Shown here: positions 1-8,783 of the stretch, in pieces
Position numbering within the stretch: the stretch's first letter is position 1
How the letters are laid out: the number at the start of each line of letters is the position of its first letter
From: Streptomyces sp. GSL17-111
GTDB taxonomy: Bacteria > Actinomycetota > Actinomycetes > Streptomycetales > Streptomycetaceae
Length of the DNA: 64,000 nt
Direction: 5' to 3'
Assembly (NCBI RefSeq): GCF_037911585.1
Contig: NZ_JBAJNS010000001.1
Coordinates: forward strand, 376,001-440,000
Program-made: the position numbers and the translations under genes
The notes under the pieces: model-generated
Database searches by the model: none
The model's input: the letters and a program-made list of their open reading frames with translations, nothing else
Told to the model about the DNA's origin: nothing

Positions 1-348
1 CGCGTCGTCCAGGTCGCCGCCGCCGCCGTGGTGGTCGCAGAGGATGTGGGCGAGTTCGTGGGCGACGATGTGCTCCTGGTGGAGCCGGCTGGTGCGGGCT
101 TCGTAGAGCACGAAGTCGGCTTCGTGGGTGGCGATCCAGAGCCCGTAGACGCCGGAGTCGCGCAGGTCCACGGGGGCCGTGCGCACGGAACGGCCGCGGC
201 TGCGGCCCACCTGCGCGCAGAGGGCGAAGACGTTGGGCGGGTCACCGACGTCGAGCGCGGTGAGGATGTCCTCGCACCCCCGGCGCAGGGCTTTGAGGTG
301 ACGGCCTCGCCGCTGCCGCGCGTTCGGGCGGGAAGAGGCGGCGTTCAT
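1..348 (-). CDS. ImmA/IrrE-type metallopeptidase-like protein (3' end off window)
   Basis: The N-terminal 116 codons run leftward from ATG at 346-348 and continue past the window edge. The visible part ends with AHELAHILCDHH, a zinc-peptidase HExxH motif of the ImmA/IrrE kind, after a stretch in which the protein appears to read 'LWIATHEADFVLYEAR'. Such Streptomyces proteins are often annotated as regulator or toxin components and sit beside XRE-type repressors, but no XRE gene is visible upstream here. The third zinc ligand would lie outside the window, so activity cannot be judged. The family call rests on the motif and layout only. Confidence 0.7.
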   Translation of the reverse strand, partial: MNAASSRPNARQRRGRHLKALRRGCEDILTALDVGDPPNVFALCAQVGRSRGRSVRTAPVDLRDSGVYGLWIATHEADFVLYEARTSRLHQEHIVAHELAHILCDHHGGGGDLDDA

Positions 349-485
349 CACGTACTCCGTCGGTGAGGACCCGGTGGCCGGGCGGTGGGGGGCGGACCCC
401 CTCGGGTTGGTCCGTGTGAGTCAAGAGTAGTGGCGTCGTCACTCTCCTGGGCACCCCTGCCCGAACCGCGTGACTTCGTCCGTGG

Positions 486-842
486 GTGGGGCGTTGGCGT
501 CGTGTGACGACCCCTCCTTCCGGTTCCGCGTGGCAGCGGCTGCGGACCCCGCTGTGCCCCGCCGGTGACGAAACGATTCCCCCGCCCGGTGCCACGCCCA
601 TCTACAGCGCACTGCGCCGGCGGTGGGCCGCGGCGCGGCGCACCGTTCCGGGACGGGTGGACACCGAGTGGGCGACGCTCGTGGACTACGCGGCCTGGCG
701 GGCGACGTCCGCCGGGTGCGGGCGGAACACCCTCCCGGATCCGTGTCAAGAGGACGGATCGGGGACGTTCCGGCCCGAGAGCGTTTCCGCTGGCCTAGCC
801 TGGGCCCGTCAGGCCACCGGCAACCGACAGCGAGGACGTTGA
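486..842 (+). CDS. Possible small ORF or coding remnant upstream of hyuA
   Basis: This is the only coding-like stretch in the 493-bp gap between the peptidase gene and hyuA. The middle part (about 565-700; includes ATPIYSALRRRWAAARR) has a strongly G/C third position and a protein-like composition. The final third has many unusual codons (GAT, TGT, CAA, CTA) and looks non-coding. Its stop codon overlaps the hyuA start (TGATG at 840-844), which would allow translational coupling if the frame is used. I do not recognise the family. It may be a real small protein, a decayed gene or leader sequence. Confidence 0.28.
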   Translation: MGRWRRVTTPPSGSAWQRLRTPLCPAGDETIPPPGATPIYSALRRRWAAARRTVPGRVDTEWATLVDYAAWRATSAGCGRNTLPDPCQEDGSGTFRPESVSAGLAWARQATGNRQRGR

Positions 843-2884
843 TGGGTGACTTACGGGTGGCGATGGACATCGGGGGCACGTTCACCGACGTCGTCGTCCA
901 CGACGCACGGACCGGGTGCTACCGGGCGGCCAAGGCCTCGACCACGCCCGGCGATCTCACCGAGGGGGTGCTCAGCGCCCTGCGGGCCGTCGTGGACTCC
1001 GAGGCCGGGATCTCCTTCCTCGTGCACGGGACGACGCAGGGCCTCAACGCCCTCCTCCAACGGCGTGGCGCGCGGGTGCTGTTGCTCGCCTCGGCGGCCG
1101 CTGCGGACACCTACCACATCGCGCGGGGGCCGCGCACGCGGCTGTACGACCTCCACTACCGCAAGCCGGAACCGCTGGTGCCGCTGCGGGACATCGTCCC
1201 CGTGGGCGGCCGGATCGACGCCGAGGGGCGGGAGATCGAGCCGCTGGACGAGGCCACCGTGCGCGAGGCGGCGACGCGCTTCCGTGCCGAGGGGTTCACG
1301 GCCGTCGCCGTCGGATACCTGTTCAGCCACGTCAACCCCGCACACGAACGGCGCACCCGGGACATCCTCCTGGAGGAGCTGGGTCCCGACCTGACGCTCT
1401 CCCTCTCCCACGAGGCGGCCAACGAGTGGCGGGAGTACGAACGCACCTCGTCGGCGGTGACGGAGGCCTACATCGGCCCGGTGGTGCGGCGCTACCTCAG
1501 CGGTCTGACGGAAGCACTCGCCGCGCGGGGGGTGACGGCGCCCCTGCACGTCATGCAGTCCTCCGGCGGCGTCATCACGGCCGGGTCGGCACGCCGCAGA
1601 CCCCTGCAGACCCTGCTGTCCGGTCCGGTCGGCGGCACGATGGGCGGGGTGGAGCTCGCCCGCGTCCTGAAGCGGCCCGACCTCATCTGCGTGGACATGG
1701 GCGGGACGTCCTTCGACGTGTCACTGGTCGTCGACGGCCGACCGGACGTCGCGGCCGAGGCCCGGCTGGAGGGCCTGCCGATCCTGATGAGCGTGGTGGA
1801 CCTGCACACCATCGGTGCGGGCGGCGGTTCGGTCGCGCGGACGGAGGCGGGCGGGCTGCGCGTCGGCCCACGTTCGGCGGGCGCCGATCCGGGCCCGGTC
1901 TGCTACGGCCGGGGCGGGACGGAACCCACGGTGACGGACGCCAACCTCGTGCTGGGCCGCGTCGACGAGCGGGGGTTCGCCGGGGGCCGGCTGGCCCTGG
2001 ACACCGGCGCCGCCACCGCCGCGCTCGCCCGGCTCGGCGGCACCCTGGGCCTGGGAACGCGGGCGATGGCCGAGGGCGTCTGCGACGTGGCGAACGCCAA
2101 GATGGCGCAGGCGATCCGCACGATCACCGTCTCCCGGGGCATCGAGCCGCGCCGCTTCACCCTGGTCGCCTTCGGTGGTGCCGGGCCGATGCACAGCGTC
2201 TTCCTCGCACGGGAACTGGGGATCGAGGAGGTCGTGGTGCCCCGGTTCCCCGGCGCGCTCTCCGCCTGGGGCATGCTCCAGACCGAGATTCGGCGGGACT
2301 TCGCCGAACCGTACTTCCGGCTGGACGCCGACCTGGACGGCGCGGCCCTGGCCGCCCGGCTCACCGAGGTCACCGACCGGGCGCTGGCGTCGCTGGACAG
2401 CGAGGGCGTCCCCCAGGACGCGCGCCGGGCCGAGGCGGCCGTCGACATCCGCTACGCCGCGCAGGAGTACACGCTGACGGTGCCGCTCAACGGCCCCCGG
2501 GAGCCGTTGGACGCGGACTTCACGAGCACGGTGGAGAAACGATTCGCCACTGCGCACCACAGCCGGTACGGGCACGCCAACCCGGGGGCTCCGATCGAGT
2601 TCACCGCGCTGCGCGTGACGGCGTTCGGCGACCTCGGCCGGCTGCGGCCCGAGGTGCTGCCACCGGCCGAGGACGCGGACGTCCCCTTCGCCGAGCGGGC
2701 CGTGGTGTTCGGCGGGCGCGAGCACCGGACGCGCGTCGTGGCCCGCGAGGACCTCCGGCCCGGCCACGCGTTCGGCGGACCGGCCGTCATCACCGAGGAC
2801 ACCGCCACCACCGTCGTCCCGCCGGGCCACCGGGTCACGGTGGCGGCCTCCGGCGTCCTCGTCATCAACGGGGAGGCGCGATGA
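842..2884 (+). CDS. hyuA: Hydantoinase/oxoprolinase family protein, HyuA-like (ATP-dependent subunit)
   Basis: The 680-aa product has the HyuA/oxoprolinase A architecture: an N-terminal nucleotide-binding region with MDIGGTFTDVVV at residues 7-18, then VHGTTQGLNALL, a second actin-fold phosphate motif DMGGTSFDVS near residue 285, and GAGGGSVAR. These proteins hydrolyse cyclic amides such as N-methylhydantoin or 5-oxoproline with ATP, as a complex with HyuB. The hyuB start overlaps its stop by 4 bp, so the two are co-translated. Codon 4 is TTA (851-853), very rare in such high-GC genomes and normally read only by the bldA tRNA, so production is probably developmentally gated. The exact substrate cannot be told from sequence. 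Confidence 0.92.
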   Translation: MGDLRVAMDIGGTFTDVVVHDARTGCYRAAKASTTPGDLTEGVLSALRAVVDSEAGISFLVHGTTQGLNALLQRRGARVLLLASAAAADTYHIARGPRTRLYDLHYRKPEPLVPLRDIVPVGGRIDAEGREIEPLDEATVREAATRFRAEGFTAVAVGYLFSHVNPAHERRTRDILLEELGPDLTLSLSHEAANEWREYERTSSAVTEAYIGPVVRRYLSGLTEALAARGVTAPLHVMQSSGGVITAGSARRRPLQTLLSGPVGGTMGGVELARVLKRPDLICVDMGGTSFDVSLVVDGRPDVAAEARLEGLPILMSVVDLHTIGAGGGSVARTEAGGLRVGPRSAGADPGPVCYGRGGTEPTVTDANLVLGRVDERGFAGGRLALDTGAATAALARLGGTLGLGTRAMAEGVCDVANAKMAQAIRTITVSRGIEPRRFTLVAFGGAGPMHSVFLARELGIEEVVVPRFPGALSAWGMLQTEIRRDFAEPYFRLDADLDGAALAARLTEVTDRALASLDSEGVPQDARRAEAAVDIRYAAQEYTLTVPLNGPREPLDADFTSTVEKRFATAHHSRYGHANPGAPIEFTALRVTAFGDLGRLRPEVLPPAEDADVPFAERAVVFGGREHRTRVVAREDLRPGHAFGGPAVITEDTATTVVPPGHRVTVAASGVLVINGEAR

Positions 2885-4614
2885 CGCCCACCACCGCCGC
2901 CGCAGGGCGGGAAGCCGTCGACCCGGTGACCGTGGAGATCATCCGCAACGCCGTCATCGCCGCCGCCGACGACATGAACGCCACTCTCATGCGCTCGTCC
3001 TACACCCCGATCATCTACGAGTGCGGTGACTGCGTCGTGGCGCTGCTGGACGACGAGCACCAGGTGCTGGGGCAGTCGGCCGGGCTGCCCATCTTCCTGG
3101 GGAACCTGGAGAGCTGCACACGGGCCACCGAGGAGCGCTTCGGCCGCTCGGTGTGGCAGCCCGGCGACGTGTGGATCCTCAACGACTCCTATCTGGGCGG
3201 CACGCACCTCAACGACGTGACGATCTTCGGGCCGGTCTTCATCGAGGGGGAACTGGCGGGCTTCACCGCCACCCGGGCGCACTGGATCGATGTGGGCTCC
3301 AAGGACCCGGGCGGGTCGATGGACTCCGTGAGCATCTTCCAGGAGGGCCTGCGCATGGGGCCGCAGAAGCTCGTCGAGGGCGGCGCGGACGTCCCCGGGG
3401 TGCTCGACACCATCGCCACCAACGTGCGCTTCCCCTACCCCACGACGGGTGACATGAACGCCATGGTCGCCACCGTCCGGACGGGGCAGCGGCGGTTGGC
3501 GGAGATCGTCGCGCGCTTCGGGCTCGCGACGCTCCGGGCGGCGCGCGACGAGATCTTCCGCCAGACCGAACGCCTCGAACGCGCCGTGATCCAGGGCGTC
3601 CCCGACGGCGTCTACACCGCCGAGGGGTTCCTCGACAACGACGGCATCGACCTCGGCGCCCCCGTCCCGGTGCGGCTGCGGATCACCGTCTCCGGCTCCG
3701 ACGTCGAGTTCGACGTGACGGAGTCCGCCGACCAGACCACCGGGCCGGTCAACTGCGGCGTGGCCCAGGCCGTCTCGGCCTGCCGGGTGGGGTACAAGCT
3801 GCTGGTCAGCCCGGACGTGCCCGGCAACGGCGGCTCCTTCCGGCCGCTGGCGGTCCGGGTGCGCGAGGGCTCCGTCTTCGGGGCGCTTCCTCCGGCCGCC
3901 TGCCAATGGTACTTCTCCCACCTGGGCCTGCTCATCGACCTGGTGGCCAAGGCCCTCGCGCCGGCGCTGCCCGACCGGGTGGCGGCGGCCAGCCACGGCG
4001 ACTCCATGGTGGTGATGTTCGCCGGTACCGACCCCCGGGTCGCGCGCCCCTACGTCAGTCTGGAGGCCACGCTCGGCGGGTGGGGCGCGTGGCACGGCGG
4101 CGACGGCCAGGACGCCCTCATCAACAACGTCAACGGCTCGCTCAAGGACCTGCCGGTGGAGGTCCTTGAGGCCCGGTACCCCCTGCGCGTCACGCGGTAC
4201 CGCATCCGTCCGGACTCCGGGGGCGCGGGGCGCTGGCGCGGCGGCAACGGCGTGCTGCGGGAGTACGAGGCGCTGGCCGACTGCACCGTGTCGCTGTGGT
4301 TCGAGCGCTCGGTGACACCCGCCTGGGGGCTGGCCGGCGGCCGCGACGCGGCGCCGCCCGAGGTGGTGATCAACCCGGGGCGCCCCGACGAGCGGCGGCT
4401 GCTGAAGTGCAACGGCGTGGGGCTGCGCGCGGGGGACGTCGTGCGCTGCCTGACCGGGGGCGGCGGCGGGTACGGCGACCCCGCCGATCGCGACCCGCGG
4501 GCGGTGCGGGCCGACGTGCTGGACGGCCAGGTCTCCCCCGCCCACGCGGCGGCGGCGTACGGACGGGCCACGGACGCGTCCCCCGGTGGGACGCGGGGCG
4601 CGTCAGAGGGCTGA
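2881..4614 (+). CDS. hyuB: Hydantoinase B/oxoprolinase family protein, HyuB-like
   Basis: This 577-aa partner subunit starts at the ATGA overlap with hyuA. Family features include VDPVTVEIIRNAVIAAADDM near the N-terminus, LNDSYLGGTHLNDVT, SHGDSMV, and a glycine-rich C-terminus (CLTGGGGGYGDPADRDP) typical of HyuB. With HyuA it should form the cyclic-amide hydrolase. Its 3' end overlaps the convergent PucR gene by 12 bp. Length is close to normal for the family (about 520-600 aa) and I see no disruption. Confidence 0.92.
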   Translation: MTPTTAAAGREAVDPVTVEIIRNAVIAAADDMNATLMRSSYTPIIYECGDCVVALLDDEHQVLGQSAGLPIFLGNLESCTRATEERFGRSVWQPGDVWILNDSYLGGTHLNDVTIFGPVFIEGELAGFTATRAHWIDVGSKDPGGSMDSVSIFQEGLRMGPQKLVEGGADVPGVLDTIATNVRFPYPTTGDMNAMVATVRTGQRRLAEIVARFGLATLRAARDEIFRQTERLERAVIQGVPDGVYTAEGFLDNDGIDLGAPVPVRLRITVSGSDVEFDVTESADQTTGPVNCGVAQAVSACRVGYKLLVSPDVPGNGGSFRPLAVRVREGSVFGALPPAACQWYFSHLGLLIDLVAKALAPALPDRVAAASHGDSMVVMFAGTDPRVARPYVSLEATLGGWGAWHGGDGQDALINNVNGSLKDLPVEVLEARYPLRVTRYRIRPDSGGAGRWRGGNGVLREYEALADCTVSLWFERSVTPAWGLAGGRDAAPPEVVINPGRPDERRLLKCNGVGLRAGDVVRCLTGGGGGYGDPADRDPRAVRADVLDGQVSPAHAAAAYGRATDASPGGTRGASEG

Positions 4615-6195
4615 CGGCCGCCCGGTGGCGAACGGCTCGGTGCTCAGCAGGGCGTGGCAGGCCAGGTGGAGCGCCAGACGGCCGTCCGGCGCGTCGGGGT
4701 CGACGCCGCGCGCCCGGATGCGTTCCAGGCGGCCGAGGACCGTGTTGCGGTGGACGCCGAGCCGGGCCGCCGTCTGCCCCGTGGAGCCCGCGCAGTCCAG
4801 AAGCGCGGCGAGGGTGACGAGCAGGACCTCGGCCTTGGGGTCGGCCAGCAGCGGAGCGAGCAGGGTGCGGGCGGCCGCCGCGAGTTCGGCGACGGGCAGG
4901 TTGGCGAGGACGACGCGCGGCCCGAGTTCGGCGTACCGCTCCACCGTGCCCGGGGCGCGGCGGCTGGCGGCGACGGCGGCCAGTTCCGCCTGGGCCACGG
5001 AGTCGCGCAGGCCGTCGAGCCCCTCCCCCGGCTCGCCGACCCCGGCCGTCAGGGGCAGCGGTATGCGCGCCTGGGCGAGCCTGCGCCGCACGAGCCGGGA
5101 CACCTGGCCCGGGTCGGTGTCCGTGAACCAGGTCGTCCAGCCCCCGTTCTGCGGCACGAGCGGCGCGGCGAACCGGCCCGTCTGCCAGGCCGCGATGACG
5201 CCGGCGGCGGCGCCGTCGAGGTCGGCGGTGACGGGCTCGGCGGGGCGCAGCCGTACCGCCACGTGCAGCCCGTCCACGGGCCAGCCGGCCTCCCGGGCCA
5301 TCTGCTCGGCCTCCGGCTCCACGGCCCCCGGCTCCACGGCGTCGGGCTCCTCGTCGGCGGCCCCGGTGGACGGCGGTGGGGCCGTCGGTGCGGAGCCGGG
5401 CCCGGTGCGCAGCAGGGTCTCCAGGAGCAGCCGGTCCCGTCCCGCCTGGTGGGAGAGGGACATCCGGAGTCCGGCTCCGGCCGCGGTGATGGAGGACCGG
5501 GCGAGCTTGAGGATGGTGGTGACCGTGTCGGCCCACGAGGGGGACGCCTCGGTGAGCTGGGCGACGAGCGTGGCCCACGGTCCTCCGTCGGGCCCGGGCA
5601 CGGGCACGCAGACCCGCCGGTCGTGCGCGGCCCCCGGGTCGTCGCCTCGGCCCGCCGCGGCCCGTCCGGCCAGCAGGTGGCCCTCCTGGGTGAGCAGCGC
5701 GACCAGGGCGCCGGGCACCTCGGCGTTGATGGCCCCGACGATGTCGCGCAGGTTGTGCCGTTCGCTGAACAGCACGGCGCACCGGGCGATGAGCCGGGCT
5801 CTGGCGGCCTCCGTGTCGGCGACGGCCACCGCGAGGTCGAGGGCGAGCCGGGCCGGATCGGCGACGGACAGCAGCGGCATCCGCAGCCGCTCGGCGAGCT
5901 GCGGGGTGGAGCCGGTCACCGTGACGGAGGCGGGTGCGACCACGCAGGAGGCGTTGCGTTCCCAGGCGAACCGCATCGCCGCCTCCAGCGCCCAGCTGCC
6001 GTGCGCGGCGGCCGGGTGCAGGACCATGGCGGTCTCGGGGGCGCAGCGCCGGGCCTGGTCGAGGTCGGAGATGAGGCTCACGCCCGTCACCGGCCGGTCG
6101 AGCCTGCTGCCGGCGCGTACCTGAGCGCCGCTGAGCGGGCCGAAGCGGACCAGTTCGGCCACCGTCAGCGGGCCGGACGGACGGCTGCGGCTCAT
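4603..6195 (-). CDS. PucR family transcriptional regulator
   Basis: The 530-aa protein begins with a purine-catabolism regulatory-like domain (LTVAELVRFGPLSGAQVRAG) and ends with the PucR-type C-terminal helix-turn-helix (GQTAARLGVHRNTVLGRLER), the combination that defines PucR regulators of nitrogen and purine catabolism. It overlaps the DUF917 gene start by 4 bp and so belongs to the DUF917 / HyuA-like transcription unit, and converges on hyuAB. The likely role is substrate-responsive control of this locus. A Glu/Pro-rich linker with near-repeats of AVEPGAVEPEA lies between the N-terminal and GGDEF-like middle regions. The ATG at 6195 sits inside the ATGA overlap. Confidence 0.9.
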   Translation of the reverse strand: MSRSRPSGPLTVAELVRFGPLSGAQVRAGSRLDRPVTGVSLISDLDQARRCAPETAMVLHPAAAHGSWALEAAMRFAWERNASCVVAPASVTVTGSTPQLAERLRMPLLSVADPARLALDLAVAVADTEAARARLIARCAVLFSERHNLRDIVGAINAEVPGALVALLTQEGHLLAGRAAAGRGDDPGAAHDRRVCVPVPGPDGGPWATLVAQLTEASPSWADTVTTILKLARSSITAAGAGLRMSLSHQAGRDRLLLETLLRTGPGSAPTAPPPSTGAADEEPDAVEPGAVEPEAEQMAREAGWPVDGLHVAVRLRPAEPVTADLDGAAAGVIAAWQTGRFAAPLVPQNGGWTTWFTDTDPGQVSRLVRRRLAQARIPLPLTAGVGEPGEGLDGLRDSVAQAELAAVAASRRAPGTVERYAELGPRVVLANLPVAELAAAARTLLAPLLADPKAEVLLVTLAALLDCAGSTGQTAARLGVHRNTVLGRLERIRARGVDPDAPDGRLALHLACHALLSTEPFATGRPSAL

Positions 6196-7295
6196 CGGTT
6201 GCCCTCCTCGTTCGGATGACGCACGGGGAAGCCGAAGGCGCGCGGCCCGGCGAGCGCGAGACCTTCGGGGGTGTGCCACATCGGCGCCGCCGGGACGACC
6301 AGGACGTCGACGTGGTCCCCGACGGCGATCCCCTCCAGGCCCACCGGCCGCAGCTCCTGACGGTCCAGCAGGCACACGACGTCGGGCACGGCCGCGACGA
6401 CGGCGCCGTCGACGAGCGCCAGCAGGATCTCGTTCTGGGCCTCCAGCCGCACCACGGGACCGTCGGTGGCCGGGTCGGAGACGACGATGCTGGTCGGCAT
6501 CGACGGGTACTGACGGGCTCCCGCCGTGGGGCCGGGCAGGTCGAGCGCGACGACCCGGCCGCTGGCCAGCAGCCGGGCCCCGACCGTGCGGGCCAGCCCG
6601 GCGAGGACGGCGGCGTGCCGGTTCTGGGTGGTCAGCAGCTCGCCCATCCGCACGATGCGGCTGGTCGCCCCGCGGATGGCCGCGTGCCGCAGCCGGGCCG
6701 CCGTCGCCGGGTACATGGCACAGGCCATCAGCCCGCCGGAGGCGTCCACCACCCCGCGCAGGAGCAGGTCGGCCCGGGCGGTGGAGGTGTCGAGCACGAC
6801 GGCGTCCCCGGCGGCGCTCATGGCGGCGAGCGGGCCGACGGGCAGTCCGGCGAGCGCGTACGTCGTCTGGTGGATGAGCGGGAGGATACGGCCCATGCCG
6901 TCGCAGTCGACCAGGGGCAGCCCGAGGGCGGCGGCCGCGGCGAGGGGCACCAGCGCGTTGGGGCCGGCGGAGTTGAGGGCGACGATCGCGTCGACGCGGT
7001 GCCCGAGGCGGTCCTCCAGGGCCCGGACGGCCCCGGCGAACTCGTCGCCGCTGAAGGGAAGTTCGATCAGCGGGGCGAACCCCCCGACGGCGCCGACGGC
7101 GACGCACCGCGCCTCGGGCGGCAGCGCGTCCAGGGGCACGAGCGGCACGGGGCCGTACTGCTCGAGCAGGGCGGCGACGCAGACCGTCAGGCCGTCGAGC
7201 GCCGCCGCGCCCCGGCCGGAGCTGAGCAGTTCGTTCCCGGCGACGAGGACGGGCAGGTCGGCGGCGGCGATGTGGCGCAGCGGCTCGGGGTTCAC
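6192..7295 (-). CDS. DUF917 (S-methyl thiohydantoin desulfurase-like) domain protein
   Basis: This 367-aa protein resembles DUF917 proteins, whose two domains are named after S-methyl-thiohydantoin desulfurase. They are found beside HyuA/HyuB genes in hydantoin catabolism. Visible features include VDCDGMGR, a conserved acidic/glycine motif in the N-terminal domain, and DHVDVLVVPAAPMWHTPEGL in the C-terminal domain. It starts with GTG inside a GTGA overlap with the upstream HyuA-like gene and overlaps the PucR gene by 4 bp, so the three are co-translated. It probably works with the HyuA-like protein on the same cyclic amide or thioamide substrate; that is inferred from gene pairing. Confidence 0.85.
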   Translation of the reverse strand: MNPEPLRHIAAADLPVLVAGNELLSSGRGAAALDGLTVCVAALLEQYGPVPLVPLDALPPEARCVAVGAVGGFAPLIELPFSGDEFAGAVRALEDRLGHRVDAIVALNSAGPNALVPLAAAAALGLPLVDCDGMGRILPLIHQTTYALAGLPVGPLAAMSAAGDAVVLDTSTARADLLLRGVVDASGGLMACAMYPATAARLRHAAIRGATSRIVRMGELLTTQNRHAAVLAGLARTVGARLLASGRVVALDLPGPTAGARQYPSMPTSIVVSDPATDGPVVRLEAQNEILLALVDGAVVAAVPDVVCLLDRQELRPVGLEGIAVGDHVDVLVVPAAPMWHTPEGLALAGPRAFGFPVRHPNEEGNR

Positions 7296-8692
7296 GCTCC
7301 CGCCTCCGTCCCCGGGCGGCTGCCGGCCCGGATCTGGAGCCGGTAGATGCTCAGGTACCCCACGGCCGTCGCGGAGGAGCGCACGACGGCGGCCGTGCCG
7401 GGTTCGGCCCCGTGGGCGGCGACGAGGGCGAGCGCGCGGTGTTCGGCCTGGCCCTGGACCTCCTCCAGCGTCTGCGCGGTGCCGACCGGCACGAGCAGGT
7501 CCAGCCAGGCGCCCGGTTCGGTGCCCGCCGCGCCGGCGGCGGCGAGGTCGGCCTCGGGGGTGAGGAGCACGGTCCCGCGCCCGGCCAGCCGGGCGATCTC
7601 CTCGGCCGTCTCCCGGCCCGGCGCGTCGAGGGCCGCCACCACGTCGGCGGTGTGGCGGCTGCGGACGGCCGTGAGCGTCGTGCCGGGGCTACGGACGGGC
7701 GCGGCGGTCAGGACCGGCTGCGGGGTGACCACGCGGACGCCTCCGACGCCGGGCAGGTCGGCCTCCACGTGCGGCAGCCCGTCCCGCACCTGACCGACGG
7801 TCACGGTGCCGTCCCGGACGAGGACGACGAGCGCGTCGGCGGTGCCGGACTGGCGGGCCGCGGCGATGAGCGCGGTGGCCGCGGTGGCTCCGAGCCCCAG
7901 CACGGGGAGCCAGCACAGCCGCCGGGGTGAGACGCGTCCGCCGTCCCCGGTGGCGAACCAGCACGCCGGCCGGCCGGGCAGGACGGCGGTGGTCAGTTCA
8001 CAGCAGGCGATGAGGTGCTCGGCCGGAGCGAGGAGGGCCGCGTTGACGACCGTGGTGGCCTCCCGTTCCAGGAGGCCGAGGCCGCCCGTCTCGTGCGAGA
8101 GGCACACGTGCAGGTCCGGGTGGCGTTCCAGGATCGCGGCGGCGACGCGGACCTCGTGGTCGGCGCAGGCGGTGGCTCCGGTCGCGGTGACGGCGACGGT
8201 GGAGATCCCGGCCTCGGTGACGGCGTCCGCGCACCGCTGGGCCGCGCGCACGTCGGCCTCGGCGAGTTCGGTGCCGAACAGGTCGTGGCCGCCCGGCGCG
8301 GTGCCGCGCCAGCCGACGAGCGAGCGGATCAGGGCGGCCGGATGGCAGCCCGCCCCGGCGACGGCGGGCGGCCGGGGCACCAGCCGCAGGGCGGCGACGG
8401 GCCGCGCGCGGGGCAGCCAGGGGCCGACGCGGTCCGCCGGAGCGTCATCGTCCGGCCCGGGACCGGTCGTCTCCGTGAGGGAGGCTTCGAGCACGGCCGC
8501 GACGTCCCAGGTGACGGAGTCGACCCCGGACGGCGCCGCGGCGGCCAGGGTGCGCAGCACCCGTTCGGCCGCCTCCCGGGGACCGTGGTCGGCGAAGCCG
8601 TCGAGCGGCGCGGTCGCCGCACCGAGTATCCGTTCGCCGTCGAGCAGCGCGGCATGGATCTCCCGGGTGCCCAGCCGGACCCCGATGCGCAT
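7292..8692 (-). CDS. HyuA-like protein with degenerate N-terminal phosphate loop
   Basis: The 466-aa product is shorter than a full HyuA (about 680 aa). It begins MRIGVRLGTREIHAALLDGE, which aligns with the HyuA start RIGxDxGGTxTDxxLxD, but the GGTFTD phosphate loop is replaced by GTREIH. Other HyuA_N features remain, such as CLSHETGGLGLLEREATTVV. It pairs with the DUF917 gene by a 4-bp overlap. The missing loop residues suggest that nucleotide binding is lost or changed, so the protein may be a structural or regulatory partner. Start chosen at ATG 8692; the open frame continues upstream without a better start. Confidence 0.8.
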   Translation of the reverse strand: MRIGVRLGTREIHAALLDGERILGAATAPLDGFADHGPREAAERVLRTLAAAAPSGVDSVTWDVAAVLEASLTETTGPGPDDDAPADRVGPWLPRARPVAALRLVPRPPAVAGAGCHPAALIRSLVGWRGTAPGGHDLFGTELAEADVRAAQRCADAVTEAGISTVAVTATGATACADHEVRVAAAILERHPDLHVCLSHETGGLGLLEREATTVVNAALLAPAEHLIACCELTTAVLPGRPACWFATGDGGRVSPRRLCWLPVLGLGATAATALIAAARQSGTADALVVLVRDGTVTVGQVRDGLPHVEADLPGVGGVRVVTPQPVLTAAPVRSPGTTLTAVRSRHTADVVAALDAPGRETAEEIARLAGRGTVLLTPEADLAAAGAAGTEPGAWLDLLVPVGTAQTLEEVQGQAEHRALALVAAHGAEPGTAAVVRSSATAVGYLSIYRLQIRAGSRPGTEAGA

Positions 8693-8783
8693 GCGTTCCC
8701 TTCGTGCGGTGTGGTGCGGTGCTTGCCGTGGTACGTGGTGCGGTGCGGAGAGCGCGGTGCCGAGGAGCGGGCGGCCGGTTCTC

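Noticed and set aside
916..4614. Very long open frame that reads through hyuA in another frame before hyuB
   Set aside because: The first part is a GC-rich shadow of hyuA; hyuB starts at the ATG at 2881 with family homology from there.
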